Source: Chromatiaceae bacterium
GTDB taxonomy: Bacteria; Pseudomonadota; Gammaproteobacteria; Chromatiales; Chromatiaceae
Assembly: GCA_022340805.1 (NCBI GenBank)
Contig: JAJDNF010000026.1
Coordinates: 1-41,287, forward strand
Direction of reading: 5' to 3'
DNA: 41,287 bases
Of this stretch, positions 35,437 through 41,287 are shown piece by piece. The notes below the pieces were generated by a model. That model was not told the origin of the DNA, ran no database searches, and saw only the letters and a program-made list of their open reading frames with translations. Position numbers and translations under genes: made by a program. Within the stretch, counting starts at the first letter, position 1. The number at the start of each line of letters is the position of its first letter.

Positions 35437-35710
35437 ATGCAGATGCTAGCACCACCGAACACGGTCGGTGAGCCCGGAGCGCAGGTCAGCGTTGCGGGCA
35501 CTCCCGGCGCCCGGAGGAGGGCTGGGCAGAGTCCGATGACGTTGCCCTTCAAAACGCCGCTAGGCGGCCGATATGTCTATATTTTTAGACAATAAAGATT
35601 CGTTTCTTCAATGCTTTGTGGGACTTTCCTAATCTTTCTTAGTAATTTCACGGATGTCGCCGCCAAGGCCATCGTGGTTTGCTCTAGGCCTTTCTGATAT
35701 GCGTGCCTGA
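35437..35710. other. AT-rich divergent intergenic region
   Basis: 274 bp. The part 35570-35655 is the most AT-rich stretch in the window. It holds GTCTA/TAGAC (35575-35579, 35586-35590), AAAGATT/AATCTTT (35594-35600, 35631-35637) and CTAA/TTAG (35629-35632, 35639-35642). TAGTAAT (35640-35646) may be a -10 for the outer-membrane gene at 35711. No gene recognised. Confidence 0.45.
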
Positions 35711-37438
35711 ATGAACGGTCTGTGGCGTTTCGTGACAATCGCAGGGGTGATCTCCGTGACCGCGGGTCACGGCGTGCATGCACTGCCGCAGGATAGCCCG
35801 GTGGCATGCATCGTGTGTCGCACTGCCCCCGCCACGGTCGATCGCTTCGCCCGGCCCGACGCGCGACCATCGGCTGCGCCGGTCATGGATGCCGTGCCCG
35901 GCGCGGAACTGGACCTGTGGTCCTTTGAGCTGGTCGATGTTTCGTCAGATGCAGCGGTCCCCGCCGGAGCTGGACCAGATCGCACGCGTGCCGAGCCCCA
36001 TGGCCTGACAGGGCAGGACCGTTCCGACGCCAGGCCTGATCCGGCCATCCTGACGACCGCTGCAGACCGGACCCGGACCGCCGCTGCGATGGGGTCCAGC
36101 CAGCCAGCGATATACCAGAGCCTGATCCACAAGCCCGGTGCCCAGCGCGCGGCGGTGACCAGCTGGGGGATCGGCGCAGACACCCAGGTCTGGGGATTTT
36201 CCACCGAGCCGGCCTCTCCTTCCGGCAGGGGTCAGTGGGACACGGGCGCGATCGAGCGCTACCGGATTCATGGCGTGGTCGCCGAGCACGCCCTGCCATT
36301 GGGCGGCAGCGACCGCCTGACCATGACCGGCGGTTGGGTCTCGGGTACCCCGGCTGCGGACCCTGACGGGTTGCGCCCGAGCCAGCGTGGCGGCAGCGCC
36401 TGGTCATTCGCCGGCAGGGCCGCCCTGTTGTCCGACCGCCTCGGTGTATCGTTCGAACATGCCGGTAGCGAACGCGACACGCTAGAGCCCGACCAGGACT
36501 CGGCGATTGGTCAGGCGTTCAGGGCCGGCGCCGAGTGGCGCGCCGCTTCGGCGGCGGGCCGCGACTGGCACCTGGGTACCGAATACAGCTGGGTGGATGC
36601 GCGATTCGACAGCGTCGCCAACCCGAGCCTGGCCAGGGACCGCCAGCGCCTGCGCATGTTTGCCGGGCTGCGGCATGCCGACTGGTCGGTGGACCTCTCC
36701 TTCAACCGCGACCGCAACAATCTGGCAGGTGACCTCGGTCTGCCCACCACGGAAGGCGCAAAGGCGCAGATCGTGACGGCATGGCGCCCGGCTGCTACCG
36801 GGATCCAGGAACTGCTCGGTGCGCCCAGTTTCAAGCTGACCGCCGACGTCGGCCGGCAGCGTGTCGAGGACGCTGGCTGCGCAGACGACGCAGCGGTGTC
36901 GAGCGAGCGAACCACCAGGCTCCGCTTCGAGTCGCTGTTCAAGGCAGCGCACTGGCAGTGGGGCATAGATGCGACCGGCAGTGAGTCACCCGGATCGATC
37001 GACGCAGTCGACGCGGATGGTATTCAGACTGCCCGGCTCGACCTGCACAGCAATTTCGCCTTCGCTGGCGGCCTGCCGGCGAAGCCGGCCCTGTCATGGC
37101 AGCGCAGGCGCGATCTGGCGACCGGCGCGCGCGATGAAAAATGGCGGGCCGAGGTTCGGTCGGGCATGTTCGACGTCGACGACGACCTGCGGGCGGACCT
37201 CGGTATCGGCTATCTTCAGCGCCTGGCGCTCGATCGTGGCGAGCGCGAGGCGGCGGTAAAAATCGGTGGACGCCTGCTCTGGACCCTGCAGCCGGCCACG
37301 TCGCAGCGCAACGGGTTGGCGCTGGCCGTGACTGGCGACTACATCGGCGGCCATGGCGAACTCGTCTCGGCCGATGGGCGGGACGACATCCGGCTTATGC
37401 TTTCGCTGTCAACCACCAGCCCGCTTGGCGCGCGCTGA
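35711..37438 (+). CDS. Outer-membrane-like beta-rich protein, unknown
   Basis: 575 residues, family not recognised. A signal peptide (1-24, VTAGHGVHA) is followed by a CxxC (Cys33, Cys36), a low-complexity Ala/Asp/Arg-rich stretch (about 40-125) and then many short amphipathic strands with aromatic girdle residues (about 145-575, for example TSWGIGADTQVWGFS, WRAASAAGRDWHLGTEYSW and WSVDLSFNRDRNN). This pattern fits a beta-barrel of perhaps 20 or more strands, but the protein does not end in the usual C-terminal aromatic residue (it ends LGAR). The ATG lacks a good ribosome site. It stands alone, with an AT-rich upstream region. Confidence 0.7.
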   Translation: MNGLWRFVTIAGVISVTAGHGVHALPQDSPVACIVCRTAPATVDRFARPDARPSAAPVMDAVPGAELDLWSFELVDVSSDAAVPAGAGPDRTRAEPHGLTGQDRSDARPDPAILTTAADRTRTAAAMGSSQPAIYQSLIHKPGAQRAAVTSWGIGADTQVWGFSTEPASPSGRGQWDTGAIERYRIHGVVAEHALPLGGSDRLTMTGGWVSGTPAADPDGLRPSQRGGSAWSFAGRAALLSDRLGVSFEHAGSERDTLEPDQDSAIGQAFRAGAEWRAASAAGRDWHLGTEYSWVDARFDSVANPSLARDRQRLRMFAGLRHADWSVDLSFNRDRNNLAGDLGLPTTEGAKAQIVTAWRPAATGIQELLGAPSFKLTADVGRQRVEDAGCADDAAVSSERTTRLRFESLFKAAHWQWGIDATGSESPGSIDAVDADGIQTARLDLHSNFAFAGGLPAKPALSWQRRRDLATGARDEKWRAEVRSGMFDVDDDLRADLGIGYLQRLALDRGEREAAVKIGGRLLWTLQPATSQRNGLALAVTGDYIGGHGELVSADGRDDIRLMLSLSTTSPLGAR

Positions 37439-37812
37439 GACGCGGCGGCCGGGCCGCTTGCGCGATCGCGTGCTGCGTGGGGGCACCGGCATGCCCGAGC
37501 GGTCCGGGTGCAGTGTGATAGCCGATGGGCCGTAGCGGGCAATTGCCCCGTGCCTCGGCGTCTCCCGCCACAGTGGCATCCCGGGTCGCGCCGCCTGCGC
37601 GGCGTGTCGACGCGCCTGGTGGCATTGCGCGGATTTGGCTGTGCTGGGATGATCGGTACACAGGCAGGCTCTGAATACGTCCATCCCGGACTGCCCGGAG
37701 CACGCTACGCGGCGAATGTGATTGCGTCTGGTTGCTCCGACTCGATCGGGGCCTGCACGGCTCGGTCTGCTGGTGCCTGAGCGGCGCGACCGGTAACAGC
37801 GGGGAAGGGCAT
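37439..37812 (+). other. Intergenic region with GC palindrome
   Basis: 374 bp without a convincing gene. GGGCAATTGCCC (37537-37548) is a perfect 12-bp palindrome with no T-run. No strong promoter seen. Confidence 0.35.
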
Positions 37813-38175
37813 ATGTTCATGTCGGGCGGGATCGGGGCGATCGGCGAGGCGGCGATGTCGGCGTCTGCGGGGCAGGATCGCAGCATCGCTTCGGTGAACA
37901 ACGCCAACGAGATCTTCTACCATCTCGACGGCCGCCACGTGTTTTTCGACAGCGGCACGGGACAGCTGTTTTTCGTCGACGCACCTCAGGGCCTGATCGC
38001 CAGTACCGTACAGAGCGCAATGGCCGGCATGCGCGCCACGCCGGTCTTTGAGCAGCTGCACCTGGACATCCATCGCCTGTTCAGCGCCGCGCGCTGCGTG
38101 GCGCTGAGCACACAGCAGGCGGACGCGGTGCTGGTCGCACTGCGCCTGGTCGGGGTGCGTGCCACCGTTCGCTAG
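37813..38175 (+). CDS. Hypothetical protein
   Basis: 120 residues, not recognised. There is no signal peptide or membrane helix. The middle (about 33-60, NEIFYHLDGRHVFFDSGTGQLFFVDA) looks like short beta strands and the C-terminal part (about 65-118) is helical. GGGGAAGGG stands just before the ATG at 37813; a second ATG at 37819 is possible. It is convergent with the DUF364 gene and stands alone. Coding is likely but not certain. Confidence 0.5.
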   Translation: MFMSGGIGAIGEAAMSASAGQDRSIASVNNANEIFYHLDGRHVFFDSGTGQLFFVDAPQGLIASTVQSAMAGMRATPVFEQLHLDIHRLFSAARCVALSTQQADAVLVALRLVGVRATVR

Positions 38176-38269
38176 CACAACGCGCCGGTCTGCTTGGAAT
38201 TTGTCCAGTGCTTCGTTCTGTTTGGCACTGACTGCAGGGGTACATGGGCGGGCGGTCCGGCAACCCCAG

Positions 38270-38347
38270 TAGGGTGCATTCGGCGCAAGCCGTAATACAC
38301 CGGGTATCGTCGCAAACGGTGCAATACGCTGCGCTATTGCACCCTGC
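38270..38347. repeat. Pair of REP-like palindromic repeats
   Basis: The second unit has perfect nine-base arms GGTGCAATA (38318-38326) and TATTGCACC (38335-38343), followed by CTGC. The first unit (GTAGGGTGCATT... from about 38271, ending AATACACC near 38300) is a degenerate copy in the opposite orientation, as in paired REP/BIME elements. The sequence type GTAGGGTGC...GCACC is widespread in bacterial genomes. A related copy lies at 888-917. Like that one, this pair lies in a convergent junction. A more degenerate third unit may lie at 38362-38395. Confidence 0.6.
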
Positions 38348-38399
38348 CATCAGCGCCGAGGCATGCGATGCAATGTGCCGCCAAATACGGCGCACCACA

Positions 38400-39236
38400 C
38401 TAGCCCAGCAGCGCGAGCAGCTCGTCCAGCCCCGGGTAACTGCGTGTGTCGAGCTGGTATTTTCTCCCGGCACTGCCCCACGACTCGCCGCGGCGCAGTT
38501 GATCGAGCAACTGTTCGCGGCCCGGGAATTGGATCCCGCCTACCGTCGCCACACCGCGTGCGAACAACGGATCCGGCAGGCCGCTGCCGCTCGGCCCGAT
38601 CAGCTCGAACGGTGCCTGCCGGTCGACCGTGGCCAGCAGTTCTGCCAGGCTGTCGTTGATCAGCGTGGATGCGGTGCACAACACCCGCCCGCATTGGCGC
38701 AGGTCGCGCGGGTCGGCGGTCATCAGCACGCCGGGTCTGTCCGGGACGCGCTCCGGCGCCTGCTCCAGGACCAGGACCTCGCTGCCCTGCGCGGTGAGCT
38801 TGTCGACCAGCGGGCAGAAGTAACCGACCATGCCGATCGGCGCCCCCGGCGGTGTCGCATCCAGACCCGAATTGCCGGCGCGGTCCGGCGGCTCGAATCC
38901 GCTCGCGCGCATCAGGGCCGCGCTCAGTGCGTTATAGGCGCCGAGGGCCAGCGCGCGGTCTGCCAGGTCGTGTTGCGAGAATCCCGTCAGCAAACTGAGT
39001 GGGTCGGCGGTAAAGGTCGCCGGGTCCGGATGACGCCGCCACAGCTCCCGCAGGATGCCGCCCATGCTGACATAGAAGGGCCCCACGCTGCCGTCGCTCA
39101 GCAACACGAAGCCGAACTCGTCGCGGAAGGTCTCGTCGGCCACGGGTGCAGGCAGGTACAGGCCGTCTATTGTCGGTCGGCCCAACACCCGGCTGAGCTG
39201 CTCGCCGATCTGCCGGTACTCTGCGTTCATCGACAT
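38400..39236 (-). CDS. DUF364 family protein (putative metal-chelation domain)
   Basis: 278 residues. The N-terminal half (about 1-110) carries FRDEFGFVLLSDGSVGPFYVS; the C-terminal half is the Rossmann-like DUF364 domain with IGMVGYFCPLVDKL (134-147), VLVLEQ, CGRVLCTASTLINDSL (182-197) and a final VGGIQF segment. Some relatives are annotated as heavy-metal chelation proteins; no function is proved. Two start codons are possible (39236 and 39230); the first is better spaced after GCGGAAC. It lies 79 bp after the helicase gene on the same strand, so they may share a message, though a functional link is not expected. Confidence 0.75.
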   Translation of the reverse strand: MSMNAEYRQIGEQLSRVLGRPTIDGLYLPAPVADETFRDEFGFVLLSDGSVGPFYVSMGGILRELWRRHPDPATFTADPLSLLTGFSQHDLADRALALGAYNALSAALMRASGFEPPDRAGNSGLDATPPGAPIGMVGYFCPLVDKLTAQGSEVLVLEQAPERVPDRPGVLMTADPRDLRQCGRVLCTASTLINDSLAELLATVDRQAPFELIGPSGSGLPDPLFARGVATVGGIQFPGREQLLDQLRRGESWGSAGRKYQLDTRSYPGLDELLALLG

Positions 39237-39315
39237 GTTGTGTGTTCCGCTGTTGAGTTCGTATGCATTGCCTGATTGCGCCCCGCCTGCCCAGCGGGCC
39301 CCTCGCATCCACTGG

Positions 39316-41287
39316 TCAGCCGGCGTAATCCCACACCCGCCAGTCCGGGAACAGCGGGAAATACAGCGCCAGGCGGATCGGTCGGTCCTCGAGCAGGCGC
39401 ACGATGCGGCCATAGGTCTCGAGCTGCTCGCGATAGCGTTCCTGCTCGCGGTCGAGGAAGGCGTCGCGGTCCCCCTCGAGGTGTTCACCGGTCTTGTAGT
39501 CGACGATCCAGCGCACGCCGTCCTGGTCGACGAAGGTCCGATCGATCACGTAGTGGCGGGTCGATTCCGCGTTTAGCGTGAGCGGCCACTCGCAGCGTGC
39601 CTCGGGGTGTGGGCCGAGCAGCCAGCGGCCGGTGTCATCCGCCAGGGTCTGGCGCAGCGCCCTGGTCGTCTTGTCGACTGCCAGGTCGATCTCATCGTCC
39701 GGCACGCCGAGGTTGTGCAGACCGCGCCTGAGCAGCGGTGCCAGCGCGGTAAGGCGCATGTCCTGCCAGTGCTCGAGGCCGTCGCTGGCGATACGCTCGA
39801 GGTAGCGGTGAACCAGCGTGCCGACGTGGCGTGCCGTGTCGCCCGCCCAGACGTACTCGATCCGGCTGGGCGTGACATCCCCGTCGGCCGGGTGCGGCGG
39901 CTGCGCGGCTGCACCGTGCATCGCGGGCCGCCAGTCTGCGGTCAGGCGCTGCAGGTCGGCGAGCCGGGGGCTGGCCGGACTGGCCGTGCGCTCGGGCGGC
40001 GCGCTCAATCCGGCGAAATCCGCTTCGATGAGCGGCCAGAGCTTCTCCAGCAGCGAGTCGTTGTGTGGCCGGCCGGCCTCGCCGTTCTTGTTGAACGTGA
40101 TGTGTCCGAGCAGGTGCAGGCGGCGCTTGGCGCGGGTCGCCGCGACATACAGCAGGCGCGCGGTCTCGAGGCGGCTCTTGTCACGCTCGAGTTCGCGCAG
40201 GTAGTCGGAGATCGGTTCCGCATCCTGATCGGCGGCACGGATCGGCGCCATCAGCAGGTGCGTGCGGCCGTCGGTGCCGGTGCGCTCCAGCCAGTACAAA
40301 AGCTCGCTGCTGCTGGCGCGTGGTTTGCGTCCCAGGCCGGGCAGGATCACGGTATCGAACTCGAGACCTTTCGACTTGTGCATCGTCATCAGCTGGATGC
40401 GTCCGTCTGCACGACTGTCCGGGGCCGCGTAGAGCCTCGCCAGCGCCGTCTCGAGTCGTGCGAAGTCGAGCAGGCCGCCGGCCTGTTCATGCGTGTCGAG
40501 CAATGTCAGGTAGGCCTGCGCATCGTCGATCGCCGACGGCGTGGCGACGGCCAGACCACCGAGGCGCAGCCAGATGCCCTCGATCCATTGGCGCAGCGCC
40601 CGCCGACCGCGCGCCGGCAGTTCGCGGTCGACGATCTGCAGCAGGCGTTCGACCCGCGCGCGCCCGTCTTCGCTCAACGCGGCGCGCAGCCCGGGGTCAC
40701 GCAGGCGGCTCAACACGCAACGCGGCGAGGTCCCGGTGATGCTGAGCAGGTCGTCCAGCGCCAGTCCAAGCCAGGGGGCACGCAGCACGACGAGCCAGGC
40801 CAGCCGGTCGGCCGGATGCAGCAGCGCGCGCACGAGGTGGTGCAGGTCCTGGACCACCGGCTGTCGTGCCAGCGGGTCGACATCGACGGCCTGGAAGGCC
40901 AGGCCGGCGGTCTTCAGCGCCACCGCGATCGCCTGCAGGTGGGTCCTGGCGCGCGCCAGGATCGCCACCGTACCGTCGGCCGTCTCGGCGAGTGCGGTGC
41001 GCACCAGTTCCAGCACGCGCGCCGCCTCGGCCTGCGGGTCGTCGCCGGCGAACGCGTGTACCTGCACCGCGTGGGCGTCGCCGCGCTGGTCGAACGCGTC
41101 GGCCGCTGAGTAGGGTACTGCGCCACGGCCGGCGTCGACGGCCGGCGGCAGTATCGTCGGAAAGCTCGCGTTGACCCAGTCGACAATGCCCCGGGTGGAG
41201 CGGAAGTTCACCTCGAGGGCCAGCGGTGTCAGTCGGAGCTGGCCGATGCCGCGCTCGCGCGCGGCCAGGTACAGGCCGACCTCGGCC
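39316..41287 (-). CDS. UvrD/RecB-type helicase-nuclease, C-terminal part (cut by window end)
   Basis: About 657 residues are visible; the N-terminus with Walker A lies beyond the right edge and the frame is open to 41287. Helicase motif IV (LEVNFRSTRGIVDW), V (TMHKSKGLEFDTVILPG) and VI (LLYVAATRAKRRLHL) are present. The C-terminus is a RecB-like PD-(D/E)XK nuclease with HRYLERIA and VDYKTGE (the D-x-K catalytic motif), followed by YREQLETYGRIV. This is the layout of RecB/AddA exonuclease V subunits, for repair of double-strand ends. The four-cysteine iron-sulfur cluster of AddB is absent. A partner nuclease gene would be expected farther to the right. Confidence 0.9.
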   Translation of the reverse strand, partial: AEVGLYLAARERGIGQLRLTPLALEVNFRSTRGIVDWVNASFPTILPPAVDAGRGAVPYSAADAFDQRGDAHAVQVHAFAGDDPQAEAARVLELVRTALAETADGTVAILARARTHLQAIAVALKTAGLAFQAVDVDPLARQPVVQDLHHLVRALLHPADRLAWLVVLRAPWLGLALDDLLSITGTSPRCVLSRLRDPGLRAALSEDGRARVERLLQIVDRELPARGRRALRQWIEGIWLRLGGLAVATPSAIDDAQAYLTLLDTHEQAGGLLDFARLETALARLYAAPDSRADGRIQLMTMHKSKGLEFDTVILPGLGRKPRASSSELLYWLERTGTDGRTHLLMAPIRAADQDAEPISDYLRELERDKSRLETARLLYVAATRAKRRLHLLGHITFNKNGEAGRPHNDSLLEKLWPLIEADFAGLSAPPERTASPASPRLADLQRLTADWRPAMHGAAAQPPHPADGDVTPSRIEYVWAGDTARHVGTLVHRYLERIASDGLEHWQDMRLTALAPLLRRGLHNLGVPDDEIDLAVDKTTRALRQTLADDTGRWLLGPHPEARCEWPLTLNAESTRHYVIDRTFVDQDGVRWIVDYKTGEHLEGDRDAFLDREQERYREQLETYGRIVRLLEDRPIRLALYFPLFPDWRVWDYAG

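Noticed and set aside
35577-35669. A short minus-strand reading stretch (about 31 codons) in the AT-rich island, rich in Lys/Ile
   Set aside because: It looks protein-like only because the DNA is AT-rich. There is no ribosome site and it lies in the probable promoter of the outer-membrane gene.
39607-41109. A 500-codon open frame opposite the helicase-nuclease
   Set aside because: The minus strand carries helicase motifs IV-VI and a nuclease motif; the plus frame has none.

Overview
The window is high-GC, densely coded DNA from a gammaproteobacterium. The best evidence is the run amiB-mutL-miaA-hfq-hflX-hflK-hflC-(DUF2065)-hisZ-purA, preceded by queG (opposite strand), nnr and tsaE. This is the classic enterobacterial/pseudomonad order, with hisZ inserted before purA as in many non-enteric gammaproteobacteria. 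An endonuclease-type MutL also argues against an enteric. A Chromatiales-like (sulfur-oxidiser-type) host is a reasonable guess, but no gene here fixes the genus.

Layout. 1-860: a Crp/Fnr-family regulator lacking FNR's cysteine cluster, with an FNR-like palindrome at the window edge. 980-15592: the conserved housekeeping block (queuosine, metabolite repair, tRNA t6A and i6A, cell separation, mismatch repair, Hfq, HflX, HflKC, HisZ, PurA). 16013-19523: a compact three-gene cassette of DUF211 protein, CCC1/VIT-like membrane protein and SERCA-like P-type ATPase, followed by an EamA exporter. 20713-23229: envelope genes, with two L,D-transpeptidases flanking a small Lpp/OprI-like lipoprotein. 23356-26678: a methyltransferase and, divergently, a membrane histidine kinase whose phospho-acceptor histidine is replaced by lysine. 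26840-29798: a divergent LysR / doxX-azoR-pirin electrophile or redox stress cluster. 29951-35436: a small secreted protein, then a minus-strand stress cluster (78-residue unknown protein, second P-type ATPase, Hsp20, HtrA-type protease). 35711-39236: an orphan outer-membrane-like protein, an unknown small protein and a DUF364 protein. The right end is the C-terminal part of a RecB/AddA-type helicase-nuclease.

How genes may work together. Hsp20 and HtrA form a folding/degradation pair in cytoplasm and periplasm. The leader of hsp20 carries a very good sigma-32-type promoter and three successive hairpins, the last hiding the Shine-Dalgarno sequence through a UUGCU-type anti-SD, as in ROSE RNA thermometers. 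The DUF211/VIT/ATPase cassette looks like a divalent-cation handling unit, the DUF211 protein being a possible small sensor or chaperone. The two transpeptidases plus a lipoprotein ending in lysine look like a Braun-type outer-membrane tethering module.

No rRNA, tRNA, CRISPR, insertion sequence or phage gene was seen. Dispersed palindromic (REP-like) repeats lie in two convergent gene junctions.
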